DNA of 64,000 nt from Sambucus nigra (GCA_949130495.1 OX422213.1:537339467-537403466); one strand, 5' to 3'. Counted from the stretch's first letter, positions 33,802 through 46,384 are shown. Translations and numbers: made by a program. The notes: a model not told the origin generated them from the sequence alone.

Positions 33802-35398
33802 TGACGCGACTAAGAAGTGCGTTTCGGAAGTGCTTACTCTCTAGGCTCAAGTGCAAGCCTATCGCGTTAGTAATAAACTCGGTAAGCCGGGATCGTATCC
33901 ACAAGGAACTAAGATAACGAAGTTGTGATGACGGAAAAAGACGAAGGAATCTTAACTTTGACTCTAAAAAGAAAAAGAGAAAATGATTTGGTTTTGAGAA
34001 TTGATTATAACTAAATACAATTATGAAATTATGAAGAGATGCAATTATACTAAATTACCTAAAATATGATTGAAAGATGATTTGAAACTTTTGACTAAGT
34101 GATGAGAAAAACAGGACGGGAATACAATCCCCCAACCCTAGTGTATTGCAATTATAATATTAATTGTAAATTTAACTGATTAATTTGACTCGGAATTTAG
34201 TACTCCCAAGCATTACGTATATGAGGTTCAAGCCCGCGTCATACTTAATCTAAGGATGAGTAAATCGGTATCGCGATAGTGACACTCGAATTGCATTCTA
34301 AATCGTCACGGTTACCCAGAGGCAAACAAGATATAAAGACCTACAATTGTTGTGTACCTACGAAATACGGTCGTAATCAATCACTAAATTCAGAGGATTA
34401 ATGTTATACACATGAAACTAACACAACAGGCTAGGTTCATGTATCCTGGCCTTAGAAAATCTAGCCTAGCATGTTGAAAGTAATGAAAACAATATTTGAT
34501 GTGCAGAAAACCATGATTAATCTAAGGAAAACTTGTGAATTGATATAAAAAGGAATTAAACTGATGAAATTACTTACTAATGTTACCAAAGCACTCAAAG
34601 TCTTAGCTAGAATTACTAGTAATCACGGAAATCTGAACAAAGCTTCAATCTTGGAATTAAAAGAATAACTTGTATCAAAACTAGGGTTTTTGAAACATAA
34701 TGGAAAATTAACTAAAATTCTCCTGCCAAATAATAATAATAAAAATGGGTTTTTATACCCTACAAGAATTTAGGAGTTATTGTTGCACTAGGACTCTTTT
34801 AGGAGAAGATAAGATTTCCAAATCTCGATAGCCGGACCGATCCGGGCCTTAGGCGGACCGGTCTGCCTCCCATGCGGATCGGTTCTTTTTATTTTATGGC
34901 GGACCGGTCCGGGGAAGAACGGTTCTTTTATTTTTCACCCTTCTTCGGTTTTCTTTCGATCCGAGGTCTACTGGAGTTTTGCAAAGCGGACTGGTCCGGG
35001 GTAGGGGCGGACCGATCTGCGTGTTTGACTTTCTTTCTCAACTTTGACTGCTCATATCTTTTGTTCCGGGACTCCGACTCAGGTGATGTTTCTTCCTATG
35101 TGCTCATGAGTGTGATATCTTCAACTTATCTTTAGGGACCTCATCCGAATTCTGGGTAGAAATTACACTTTTACCCTTTTGACTTTCCTTTTTATCTTTC
35201 TTAATTCTTCCAATTTCCTTCTTTCGTTTCTTGACATCAAAATACCTATAAAATCACTACGAGATACCAGAAACTTGGTGTACTCATTATGATAAGTTAG
35301 TAGCAAGATTTTGAGATAAAGTCAAATCGATTACGTTGCTCGAGGTGCTAAAAGTAACTAAATTAAGGGATAAATTAGGAAGAATTTATGCCTAATCA
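33802..35398 (-). repeat. Athila 3' LTR
   Basis: Plus-strand ends TGACGCGACTAAG and TTATGCCTAATCA. A GC-rich block with palindromic GGACCGGTCC-type motifs lies at 34828-35020 within otherwise AT-rich DNA. Confidence 0.95.
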
Positions 35399-35413
35399 AA
35401 CCCCCTAACTTAG
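35399..35413 (-). other. Athila polypurine tract
   Basis: On the minus strand CTAAGTTAGGGGGTT abuts the 3' LTR, the position where plus-strand DNA synthesis is primed. Confidence 0.75.
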
Positions 35414-37148
35414 AACTTTGCGCGTCCCGAGCAATGTAAAAGAATCCTAGCAAGGCTCAATTGTTGAAAAGCATTTTAGTTGGATAGAATACCTTTTTCG
35501 TGGGCAAGCGATTGCATTTAGCGCATGCAACGAGCCTTTAAACCCCTAGGTCACCCTAGTAGGACGAGTTGTGTCTCGTGAGGGTTTGCAGTGAATATAC
35601 CCACAAAATTCGACTCAAAAAAATTCAAAATACCTAAAAATTGTATAATTCAAACTTTTCCAGAAAATAGTCATCATTAAGTCATGTTCAATAGTCTCCA
35701 ATCATAGTGCGTGTGTGCGAAGTCGGAAATATAACCGCCAATTCCCACCAATTGATCATTACGTTACTTACCCGAAAATTCATTTTGATTTCAAATTCTC
35801 ACGGAATGCTCTCTCAAACGAATCACTCGGAATGTGGATATTCTCTCGGCGTGCGTGATATAAAGAGTAAATGTAATGGACTCAAAGTCACGCATACAAG
35901 TAGAAAGACAGAAATTTCATAGTGATAGGATCTCATCAACGGATTATGGTTTTAAAAATGGGAACATTGCCTCTTATTTGCGTACTTAATCTCCTTTATT
36001 ATCTCTTGGTGTATTAGCTCTCCACGCGGTGACCAATTTCGCAATTTGGACTCGGATAGGACTTTTCGGGTTTTAAGGTATATTGGGTAAAATAAAAATG
36101 GTAGAGAAGGTTGGAATTGGAGAAGTCATTTATGATGTCCATTTGTGCTTTTTCCGGGCTATTGCTCATTTTTCTTCTTTTTCTCTATTTTTTTCTGTTT
36201 TTCACTTCTTTTCTTTTCTCACTATTTTTGTTGAGAATATCTAATTTTTTTCTTGCCCCTTTATATGCACTTTTTGGACTTAATTCTGAATTTTTTTATT
36301 TTTCACAATTCCGGGATATTTGGGTTTTTCGGGTTGTCAAACGAAAGGAAAAATTTATTCGGCTCAATTTGGGTTGCAAAACAGGTGATTTTTTTTTGCT
36401 ACTTTTTCTGGCCAATATTTTTGGGTGACAAACGAGGGGCTACTTCATTGTCCAAAATGCAATTGCGTTACCATATGCATTTCGAGATGAATTTAAGTTT
36501 AGAGATCAATTTTGGAACGTTTTTCAAACCAATATTACACACGTTTTTCATAAACAATCAAAATGAAAGGATTGAGATCCTCGACGACTTTTTAGGCGCT
36601 GGAAAGAACTTTGAGTTTACAATTAACTCATATTGATTTAAAAGCTCGCAAAAAGTGATAGGCTCGAATCTCACCGGGTTTGTTAATCTCCACACTTATT
36701 CGTTAAGTCATCAATTTTTGCTCAATTTCCATCTTTAGTAAATTTTGGCTTTTTATATGTTGAATGTTTACAATTCGAGACTTTAAACCGACTTTTAATG
36801 ATATTTTTGAAAAAATTGAATTACAATTTTTATTTATTTTGAAGAAATTTTTTTTTGGATTTTTCAAAATTTTATAATTTTTTTGGAAATTTCTGGGCAT
36901 TTTTGAAAATTTGTGAAGTTTTAAAAATACGCACTTGTGACCCCCCCTAACTTAGACTTTTGCATTGTCCTCAAGCAAAAGGGACTAAAATCTAAATTAG
37001 GAAAAATAATAAGTGCGATAAATAAAACAAACAAATGGGGAAAAATGCAGATTTTATAGCAAACAGGACTGTGGTACAATTACAAGGAAAAGCATTAAAA
37101 CATGTGAACATGGAGAACAAATAAAAACTGCCATAAACACATCAAGCT
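35414..37148 (-). other. Athila 3' untranslated region
   Basis: AT-rich, with open frames that show only low-complexity hydrophobic residues (for example plus strand 36111-36428). I see no gene. A second polypurine-like CTAAGTTAGGGGGGG (minus strand) lies at 36941-36955. Confidence 0.6.
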
Positions 37149-38318
37149 TCACTGGGGCAGGGGATGGGAAGAACCGAGCGCATCGGGGCCATAGGGATCA
37201 TAGTAATAGGATGGCAGTGGCTCATTAAGATCCCCCTGGCGTCGATAGATGTTCGCTTGGAAGCGGAATATTAAGCTCGTATCGCGGCAGTAATCGGTCA
37301 AAAAGTTGACGAAGTTCGTCTCAAGTGCCACCATTCGGTTTGTGAGGTTGCTACCCTCCCACTCAAAATTCGGGTCGTCTTCCTCGTCCGCCGACTCTTC
37401 ATTCGGACCGACATCCCCCATTTCAATATCCGCATCGGCTGCCTCTTCTTCCTCATCGCTCTTGCTCGAGGCAGCCTCTTCTTCACTATCACCTACCCGC
37501 CTAGCCCGTAGGACAACTAGCTGTTTGGCGCTCTTTGTGAGGGTTCCTTGTCCAAAAGGACCGAGAATGCGAGTGTGATCGAGCGGTGCCGCTATGCCAG
37601 CATCTTTGAGGATATAAGTGATCAAATGGGCATAGGGTAATGGGGCAGCACCTTTGTCATCCAAGGACGCGTTGATGATATCGGCGTATAAAGTGTGGGC
37701 CAAGTGGATGGAAGTGTGGGGGTCAAAGAGGTGATAGGTTAAAGTGGCTTGCCGGGGCCGCATGAAGGAATCGTTGGACGTTTGTAATATATTGGCGCAC
37801 ATAATCTGAAAAGTGAGGAGCGCCTTCTCGTTAAGGCGTCCAACAGCGATGGTTTGCCCCGTCCAAGCCACATCCGGTGCAATACGTTCCATGATCACGT
37901 CTTTGGCGACCGGGGGGACGTTTCGTGGATATGTGAATTCTTGAACGTCCGAAACATCATACTCGGCCAACTTGGCCGTGAGAAGAGCCAAAAAAAAGGG
38001 GATGACATTCCCATCCACATAAGCTTGGGCCTCGAATTGGCCCGTCCGAACAATGGTGCCATAAAAGGATCGGACTTCGGTTGCCTAAACCTCTTCATAG
38101 GGTTCGTTGAGGAATTGGCGCCAGCCCCTAGCCATGAATAGGACGGTGACGGAGTTGGGCACCCCAATCCATTGGACAGCGCGCTCCATATGGAGTTTGC
38201 AATCCAACCCGAAGAACCGATGGAACCATCGCTCCTCTTGGGGGGAGCGGAATTCTCCATAGCCGGAGGCCTGGATGTCGGTGGAGTGATACTTGGTGGG
38301 GGCAGCGTGTTGAGCCAT
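37149..38318 (-). pseudogene. Athila extra ORF downstream of pol (putative plant transposon protein domain)
   Basis: A single frame of 390 codons starts MAQHAAPTKYHSTDIQASGY at 38318 and is interrupted only by one TAG at 38085-38087. It contains WFHRFFGLDCKLHMERAVQW, VQWIGVPNSVTVLFMARGW, DVSDVQEFTYPRNVPPVAKD and ILQTSNDSFMRPRQATLTYH. An acidic region (GDSEEEAASSKSDEEEE..., about 37510-37370) and a short C-terminal part follow. This matches the 'putative plant transposon protein' family that occupies the env-like position of Athila elements. No signal peptide or transmembrane segment is visible, so an envelope role is not supported here. Function unknown. Confidence 0.7.
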
Positions 38319-39006
38319 GAAAACAAGAGAGATTTTTGCTTAGAAAATTAAGGAGGGAGAAGAGAGGAGTTTCGTTGAAGGTGTGAAGAGAAAGGGAGGG
38401 TATTGGTGTGTATTTATAGGTGAAGGGGTAAGTGTAGGGGTTGGAATTGGAGGGAAAGGGTTTGGAGGGAAAAGGGGTGAATTGGGGAGGGAAAGGGTAG
38501 GGTTGGGAGTTGGGAAGACGAATTGGAGGGAATGAAGAGGATTGGGGAGAAGCGGGGTGAACCTTGGGAAGGGTTAAAAACAATCTGTAGAAGGCGAACC
38601 AGTCCGGGGTAGGGGCGGACCGGTCTGGTCTTTTGAAATTCAGGAAAATCCAACTAGCGAACCGGTCCGCTTAAAAATTAAAGGAACCGATCCGGGGCGG
38701 ACCGGTCTGGCCTTAAAATAAAGGAACCGGTCCGGCCCAAGGCTTTTGGGATGGATTTTTCCCCTAACTTAGTTTCGAATGCTCTTCTCCGAAAATTCTC
38801 ACTTTCACAACATACTCCCGATCAATTTTGGTCCAAAACCTCTCGATACCAATGGTCAACGTGATTAGACTCAATTTTTCGAAAATGTGAGTGCTCTTTC
38901 CTGAATACACCCTAATCCTATCGATGCTCACTATACAAAAGACTCTAACTACACACACGACTCTCACCCCATACGCGTCAGGGTGCGACGACCTCGCTGT
39001 AACAGC
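38319..39006 (-). promoter_or_regulatory. Spacer and leader upstream of the Athila extra ORF
   Basis: Non-coding. It holds a CT-rich leader (minus strand, about 38345-38575), a cluster of GGACCGG/CCGGTCC motifs at 38590-38740 shared with the LTR, and a third CTAAGTTAGGGG tract at 38761-38772. The shared block suggests that an LTR-like regulatory segment drives the extra ORF; this is inference. Confidence 0.45.
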
Positions 39007-40110
39007 TCACTCTACCCCGTAAATGGGGTCCGACAACCAGATGGTGTCGACTTCCTCCACACAAGCCTCTAGATATGGATTTAGGCATTGTCCATTCACT
39101 TTTAATGTATTTCCACCTTTTAAATCATCTAACTCAACAGCTCCATGAGGGAAAACATTCTTCACAGTGAACGAGCCAAACCATCGTGACCACAACTTTC
39201 CCGAAAAGAGGTGAAGCCGAGAGTTATAGAGAATAACTTTTTGCCCGAGAAGAAACTCTTTGTGTAGAATGATGTTATCGTGAGTGAGTTTCATCCTTTC
39301 TTTGGAAATTTTAGCATTCTCATACGCATCATTGCGTAGTTCTTCTAACTCATTCAATTGAAGCTTGCGGGCTTCACCGGCCTTATCCATGGCATAATTC
39401 AATTGCTGAATTTCCCAATACGCCTTGTGTTCTAGTTCAACAGGAAGATGGCAAGGTTTTCCATACACAAAGCAGAAAGGGGACATGCCGAGTTGATTTT
39501 TATATGCGATACGTTAGGCCCATAGTGAATCGTTCAATCTAAGTGACCAATCTTTCCGGGTAGGATTGACGGTCTTTTTAAGAATGTTCTTGATTTCCCA
39601 ATTTTCTAGTTCGGCCTGCCCATTCATTTGCGGGTGATAAGTCGTTCCAACCTTTTGAAAGACACCATACTTTCTCATTAGCTTCCCGAATGGCCTATTG
39701 CAAAAGTGCGTTCCATTATCGCTGATTATCGCTTTCGATTCACCGAAGCGGGAAAGTATGTGTTCCTGCAGGAACTTTATCACCACTTTGTTGTCATTTG
39801 TCTTGGTAGCTATAGCTTCCACCCATTTAGAAACGTAGTCTACCGCGACAAGGATGTATAGGAAACCAAAGGACGAGGGGAAAGGGCCCATGAAGTCAAT
39901 ACCCCAACAGTCGAAGATCTCAATAATGAGTATAGGGGTAAGAGGTATCATGTCTCAACGGGTAACGCCCCCCATTTGTTGGCACCTATTGCAAGATTTT
40001 CAAAAAGCGTTCACATCCCGGAATATTGTGGGCCAATAGAGGCCGCATTGCAGAATTTTAACGGCCGTCTTTTTCGTCGAAAAGTGGCCTCCACAAGCTT
40101 CCTAATGATA
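39007..40110 (-). pseudogene. Athila pol: integrase
   Basis: A zinc-binding-like segment (GGHFSTKKTAVKILQCGLYW ... CNRCQQMG, 40085-39970) precedes the catalytic core: [12 protein letters not shown] (Asp, about 39910), [12 protein letters not shown] (Asp, about 39730) and [16 protein letters not shown] (Glu, about 39620). The C-terminal part 39486-39007 ([35 protein letters not shown]) follows. Stops at about 40007, 39955 and 39514 break the frame. It would insert element DNA into chromosomes. Confidence 0.88.
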
Positions 40111-40797
40111 AAACTGTAGACTTTTGGGATCTCGTCATCTGGTACACATCGTCGGATGATTTGGTCGGCGTAATATTTAAAAAGGAACGGATCGTCATAG
40201 AAGAACTTACGCGACCAAGTAATAAACCTCTTCTTATCTTGCGGTGTCCAATCGGGAGGGACGGCTCCAATGAAAAGGTAGTTCACTATATCCGCAAACC
40301 AGGGCAAATAAGAGGTGGCAAAAAGTTGCTCATCCGGGAAGTATTTGTCTATGGGTATGGGATCACTAGGTACGTCGGACGAAAGCCGTGATAAGTGGTC
40401 GGCAACGACGTTTTTTACTCCTCTCTTATCTTTAATGGAGAGATTTAACTCTTGTAGGAGTATGATCCACCTTATGAGGCGCGACTTGGCATCTTTCTTT
40501 GCAAGTAAATATTTCAATGCTGCGTGGTCGGTGAAGCACGTAATGGGAGAACCATTGAGGTATGACCGGAATTTATCAAGGGTAAAGACTACCTCTAGTA
40601 ACTCTTTCTCCGTGGTAGAGTGGTTGAGTTGAGGTCCGGTAAGAATCCGTCTAGCGTAGTAGATGACATGAGCTTGCTTATCTTTTCTTTGGCCCAAAAC
40701 AACCCATATCGCATAATCTCTAGCATCACACATAAGTTCGAGTGGTAAGGACCAATCCGGAACTTGCATGATGGGAGCGGACACAAGCATGGTTTTA
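40011..40797 (-). pseudogene. Athila pol: RNase H
   Basis: LVSAPIMQVPDWSLPLELMC starts a long open stretch with RNase H-like DARDYAIWVVLGQRKDKQA, STTEKELLEVVFTLDKFRSY and TDHAALKYLLAKKDAKSRLI, followed by KRGVKNVVADHLSRL. The frame is shifted by one base relative to the RT segment near 40797, so RT and RNase H are no longer joined. It would remove RNA from RNA-DNA hybrids during copying. Confidence 0.85.
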
Positions 40798-42253
40798 GTT
40801 TTTCAAAAGAGCTTTGGCATGCTTCCATCCACTCGAATGGGGTGTCCATCATGAGTAGGTTTCTTAAGGGTCTAGCGATGGCGCTAAAGTCCTTAATGAA
40901 CCTTCGATAAAACTCCGCGTGGCCCAAGAAAGAGCGCACGTCCTTAAGCGATTTTGGTGGGGGGAGATCAGCTATGACATCTATTTTTTCCCTATCAACT
41001 TCTATTCCCTTGGATGATACTATGGGGCCAAGAACGATTCCCTCTGTGACCATGAAATGGCATTTCTCCCAATTCAGCACTAAGTTCTTTTCCACGCACC
41101 GGGCAAGTACGTTTTCCAATTTTTCGAGGCAAAGGTCGAAAGAGGTGACAAAAATGCTGAAATCGTCCATGAACACTTCGAGTCCTCTCTCGACCATGTC
41201 GCTAAATAGGCTCAACATGCACCTTTGAAAGGTCGCAGGTGCATTACACAAGCCGAATGGCATACGTTTGTAGGCAAACATACCAAAAGGGCAAGTGAAG
41301 GTCGTTTCCTCCTAGTCAATTACATCTACCTCAATCTGGTTATATCCGGAATAACCATCAAGGAAGTAATAGTACAGGTGGACCGCTACTCTCTCAAGCA
41401 TTTGATCAATAAATGGTAAGGGGAAATGGTCTTTCCTAGTTCCCGCATTGAGTTTCCGGTAATCAATGCAAATGCGCCACCCGGTGGTGGTACGTTGGGG
41501 AACTAGCTCTCCCTTAGCATTCTTAATCACTGTCATGCCCGACTTCTTCGGGACGACTTGAATGTGGCTCATTAACTTTTTATCCGAGATTGGGTAAATA
41601 ATCCCAACATCTAATAACTTAATAATCTCGGTTCTCATAACTTCTTTCATGTTGGGATTTAGCCTTCTTTGCATTTTTCTTGAGGGCTTAACATCATCTT
41701 CGAGATGGATCTTGTGAGTGAAAATCAAAGGACTTATCCCCTTCAAATCAGCAATGCACCAACCAAAAGCACTTTTGTGCTTCCTCAGAATTTTCAACAA
41801 TTTATTCTCCTGCTCTTCGTCTAGGGTAGAGGAGACAACAACAGGAAATGTCTCATCCTCTCCTAGGTATGCATATTTAATATGAGAGGAAATTTTCTTT
41901 AATTTAAGGGTTGGAAATTTATCGCTGGAGGGAATCATGTGCGTATCCCTCGGTGGTAATTCCTCGAATCTAGAAACCCAATTAACATCTCTCACGTCCT
42001 CGTCCGACGCACTTTCATCGAGTAACTCTCTCAACTCCCTAACCTCCCTCTCGAAGTCGGTGTACGTCCCCTCACTCACGTGGCTCGACACTAGACAGGA
42101 TCCTAAGGCGTCTCCGCAATAATTCTCCTCAACGTACTCCTCTACTATCTCATCTATGAAGCTCACCGTGTGAAGATCATCTTCTTCCCCCGTATGTTGG
42201 GCTATGTGGAAGATGTTGGTCTCTAAGGTCATGTTCCCAAAGGTGAGTTGCAT
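40798..42253 (-). pseudogene. Athila pol: reverse transcriptase
   Basis: Opening part 42253-41312 includes KHKSAFGWCIADLKGISPLI, MQRRLNPNMKEVMRTEIIKL, GWRICIDYRKLNAGTRKDHF and YYYFLDGYSGYNQIEVDVID, then a TAG stop at 41312. The frame continues with MPFGLCNAPATFQRCM (about 41265) and the catalytic FMDDFSIF (about 41170), the FMDD form usual for Athila. SFLGHAEFYRRFIKDFSAIA marks the thumb/connection. Apart from this stop and the frameshift at about 40797 the domain is well kept. Confidence 0.9.
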
Positions 42254-42703
42254 TCACCCATTCCGAGTATTAATGATTGCATTAGTCGTAGCTAAGAATG
42301 GGCGCCCAAGGATGATGGGAACATGGTTGCTCGAGTTGAAGGAGGGTTTGGTGTCCCAAATGACAAAGTCTATCGGGAAGTAGAAAGTGTCAACTTGGAC
42401 GATCACATCCTGGACTATGCCTCTTGGGATCTTCACTGTTAGATCCGCTAATTGGAGAGTGACCTTTGAGGGCTTGGGGTCTCCCAAATCAAGTTGCCTA
42501 TAAATGGAGTACGGGAGGATATTAACACTTGCTCCCAAGTCAAGTAAGGCTTTTTCGATTTTGTTTTCTCCAATGATGCAGGAAATGGTGGGTGCACCGG
42601 GATCTTTGAATTTAGGCGAGAGATCATTTAGTAGAATGGAGATCACGTTTTGTGCTTGAAAGACATTCTTTTTTACCTTCATCTTTCTCTTTACTGTTAA
42701 CAA
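42254..42703 (-). pseudogene. Athila pol: aspartic protease
   Basis: The open stretch has KALLDLGASVNILPYSIYRQ, the DLGAS form of the retropepsin active site used by Athila, then IPRGIVQDVIVQVDTFYFPI and PIILGRPFLATTNAIINTRN. It ends at a stop directly before the RT frame. Similarity extends upstream past 42703 (LNLPFLDAIKQI, about 42750), so the chosen ATG is not necessarily natural. It would process the polyprotein. Confidence 0.85.
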
Positions 42704-42759
42704 GTCTTCGATGACTTTTTCATAAGCTCAAATTTGCTTAATGGCATCAAGGAAAGGTA

Positions 42760-44641
42760 AATTCAGCTTTACTTGCTTTAGTACTTCTAGGACGTCCTCA
42801 CTTGGGTTTCCTTTATGGGAGGTAATCAACCTTTGAGGAAATGGTGCCGCGGAGAGTGGTTTCACTACTACCTCGGCTCACTAGTGTCTTCTTTGTCACT
42901 CTTATTTAAGGTTACATATTCGGCCTCTTTCGTGCCTGGAGAAATCTCCTTATCTTTCGTTGTGTCGTGTGGGGGAGGTGATAAATCAAAGACTCTACCA
43001 CTACGAAGAGTGGTCACAGCTTGACATTGTTCCTGATGTTTAGTAGAGGTGGAGCTAACACTAGTTTGACCTTGGTTAGGTCTTTAGCCTTGGGCAGGAA
43101 ACTTGCTCTTCTCTTGAACACTCAATGAGGATTGTATCTTTGACAGACTTGCATTTATGTTTCTAATTCGAAGATCATATTTAGCATTGGTTGCAGTCTG
43201 TGTTGTGATAAATTAATTCATGGTATCCTCGAGAGTTCTTCGTGGTGGCGGGATATAATCTCCTTGAGGTGGTGCTTGCACATGGCCTTGCATGTGTGGG
43301 GCTTGTTGAAAGTGTTGTGGTGAAGGAGGGGCAACATGGGAAGTAGGGTTCATCCCAGCATGTTATTTCCCATAGCTAAAACCAGGACGGTTTTTCCATG
43401 AAGGGTTATAAGCATTCCCGTGTGGTGCATCAAAATTGCCCTTAAAACCTCCTATACCCCAACTTGCTCTTGAAGCATCACTTTGTAGACGGGTATAGTC
43501 GGGCATTCCTCAGTTGAATGACTCGCCTCACAAATTGCACACACCTTTTCAATGGGGTTTGGTAGGGATCCAATTGGTCCTCTTCCACATATGCCACGTA
43601 GGTCTCACACTTTTTTCTCAAGCATATCGATTCGATTGTCCACTATAAAACTCTTTTCTACATAAAATAGGTCGGACACTGTCGAAGTGGTGGTCACTTG
43701 ACGATTTCGATTTTGAGAATTAGGGTCAGATGTATCCCAGGATTGGGTAGTCTCGGCGACATACCTCAGGTGAAGCTCAGCATCGTGGGCTTCTAAATCG
43801 ACAAAAGGACCACTTCCCATGGTTTTAACAAGTTGATTGGAGTTAAGATTCAGCCCATTATAGAGAAAAGAGATGATTTGCGCTGCATCAAATCCATGAT
43901 GGGGGCATGAAGTAACTAACTCATTGAAACACGCTCGTAACATCGATGAAATGGCTCATTTTCAAATTGTCTGAACGCTTCAATTTGAGCCTTATGGAGA
44001 TTGTTCGATGTGGTGGGAAGAATTTCTTGAGAAATCTTGATTGCAACTCGTTCCAAGATGGAATCGATCTTGGAGGTAAAGACCATAGCTAGGTCTTAGC
44101 TTTATCTTTGAGCGAGAAGGGGAAAAGTTTGAGGCGGATCACCTCTTGTGTGCAAGTTTTATCATTGAGAGTATCGCACACATCCTCAAATTCCCTAATG
44201 TGGAGATATGGCTTTTTAGAATCCATACCATGGTAATGAAGTAACATCTGGATCATCCCATTTTTGAAATGGAATTGCCCGACATTATACGGTAGTATAA
44301 TGCATCCCGGAGTGACAGTGCGCTCGGGATATAAAAACTCTCTCAGCGGGAGGTATGGGGCCTCTTCCTCACCGGCGGCTTCACTACCGTGTTATGACAT
44401 CTCTCTCTCAGTTAATGACTCAGTGCTCTCACTTGGCGTGCTCGAAGTGTGTTCAGAGGTGTGTCCTAAGAAGGAAAACAGAGTGTTATTAGAGATTGAG
44501 TGTGATGGTGTGGGAGGTGGGATCTAAAACTGTGGGGCGTTTGGAGTGTGAGGGCTATTGGGGTTGTACTCAACTATTGGATTTTCGTGAATGCTCGTTG
44601 GAGTATTATGAGGTGTGGGAGTGAGTTCAAAATTTTGCATT
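42760..44641 (-). pseudogene. Athila gag
   Basis: ATG at 44641 (MQNFELTPTPHNTPTS). The capsid region includes IREFEDVCDTLNDKTCTQEV and KLFPFSLKDKAKT then a stop in place of the usual Trp, then SWNELQSRFLKKFFPPHRT. The open stretch 43943-43605 (FNELVTSCPHHGFDAAQIIS) continues it. The zinc knuckle near 43520 is eroded. The tail has QAVTTLRSGRVFD (about 43020), a typical Athila gag C-terminus. Numerous stops and a frame change near 43945. Confidence 0.8.
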
Positions 44642-44765
44642 AAAAGCTTATGAGAGATGGTGGTGAATCTTTCTGTGCTTTTTGAATTTTTTTATGTTTT
44701 TGGATTTTTGAAAATTTTTGGTCAAAGTTTTGGATTGACTCGATCTAATCCTAAGTCTACCTAGT

Positions 44766-44783
44766 TCCCCGGCAACGGCGCCA
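44766..44783 (-). other. Athila primer-binding site (tRNA-Asp)
   Basis: Minus strand TGGCGCCGTTGCCGGGGA, 18 nt complementary to the 3' end of plant tRNA-Asp, 6 bp from the 5' LTR. Typical of Athila. Confidence 0.88.
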
Positions 44784-44789
44784 AAAACT

Positions 44790-46384
44790 TGACGCGACTA
44801 AGAATGTGTCTCAGAAGTGCGTACTCTCTAGGCTCAAGTGCAAGCCTGTCGCGTTAGTAATAAACCCGGTAAGTCGGGATTGTATCCACAGGGAACTAAG
44901 ACAACGAAGTTGTGACAACGGGAAAAGACGAAGGAATTCTATCTTTGACTCTAAAAAGAAAAAGAGAAAATGATTTGGTTTTTAGAATTGATTATAACTA
45001 AATTCAATTATGAAATTATGAAGAGATACAATTATACTAAATTACCTAAAATATGATTGAAAGATGATTTGAAACTTTTGACTAAGTGATGAGAAAAACA
45101 GGATGGGAATACAATCCCCCAACCCTATTGTATTGAAGTTATAATATTAATCGTAAATTTAACTGATTAATTTGACCCGGAATTTAGTACTCCCAAGCAT
45201 TACATATACGAGGTTTAAGCCCGCATCATACTTAATCTGAGGATGAGTAAATCGGTATCGCGATAGTGACACTCGAATTGCATTCTAAATCATCACGGTT
45301 ACCCAGAGGCAAATGAGATATAAATATCTACAATTGTTGTGTACCTAAGCAATACGATCGTAATCAATCACTAAATTCAGAGGATTAATGTTATACACAT
45401 GCAACTAACACATCAGGTTGGGTTCATGTATCCCGGCCTTAGAAAATCTAGCCTAGCATGTTGAAAGTAATGAAAACAATATTTGATGTGTAGAAAACCA
45501 TGATTAATCTAAGGAAAACTTGTAAATTGATGTAAAAAGGAATTAAACAGATGAAATTACTTACTAATGTTACCAAAGCACTCAAAGTCTTAGATAGAAT
45601 TACTGGTAATCACGAAAATCTGAACAAAGCTTCAATCTTGGAATTAAAAGAATAACTTGTATCAAAACTAGGGTTTCTAAAAAAGAATGGAAAATTAACT
45701 AAAATTCTCCGTCCAAATAATAATAATAAAAATGGGTTTTTATACCCTACAAGAATTCAGGAATTATTGTTGCACTAGGACTCTTTTAGGAGAAGATAAG
45801 ATTTCCAAATCTCGATAGCCGGACTGGTCCGGGCCTTAGGCGGACCGGTCTGCCTCCCATGCAGATCGGTTCTTTTTATTTTATGGCGGATCGATCCGGG
45901 GAGGACCGGTTCTTTTATTTTTCACCCTTCTTCGGTTTGCTTTCGATCCGAGGTCTACTGGAGTTTTGCAAAGCGGACCGGTCCGGGGTAGGGGCGGACC
46001 GGTCTGCCTGTTTGACTTTCTTTCTCAACTTTGACAGGTCATATCTTTTGTTTCGAGACTCCGATTGAGGTGTCGTTTCTTCCTATGTGCTCATGAGTGT
46101 GATATCTTCAACTTCTCTTTAGGGACCTCATCCGAATTCCGGGTAAAAATTACACCTTTGCCCTTTTGACTTTCCTTATTATCTTTCTTGATTCTTCCGA
46201 TTTCCTTCTTTCGTTTCTTGACATCAAATACCTGTAAAATCTCTACGAAATACTAGAAACTCAGTATACTCGTTAGGATAAATCAGTAGCAAGATTATAA
46301 GATAAATTCAAATCGATTACGTAGTTCGAGGTGCTAAAAGTAACTAAATTAAGGGATAAATTCGAAAGAATTTATGCCTAATCA
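44790..46384 (-). repeat. Athila 5' LTR
   Basis: Same ends and layout as 33802-35398, including the GC-rich GGACCGGTCC block at about 45823-46012. Ends TTATGCCTAATCA before CCTAG. Confidence 0.95.

Larger units (their letters stand above)
33802..46384 (-). mobile_element. Athila-type Ty3/gypsy retrotransposon, full-length (12583 bp), mutated
   Basis: LTRs of 1597 bp (33802-35398) and 1595 bp (44790-46384) flank a primer site matching the tRNA-Asp 3' end, gag, protease, RT, RNase H, integrase, an additional downstream ORF and a polypurine tract. It is bounded by CCTAG duplications. The LTRs differ by more than a dozen changes in their first ~200 bases, so it is not a recent insertion. Gag and pol contain stops and at least one frameshift. 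It lies in the same orientation as the Tat2 copy it interrupts. Confidence 0.95.

Noticed and set aside
36111..36636. Hydrophobic open frames in the Athila 3' region (possible membrane protein)
   Set aside because: Low-complexity T-rich DNA on the strand opposite to the element's genes; no homology recognised.
37306..37578. Plus-strand Ser/Ala-rich open frame
   Set aside because: Shadow of the acidic tract of the minus-strand Athila extra ORF.
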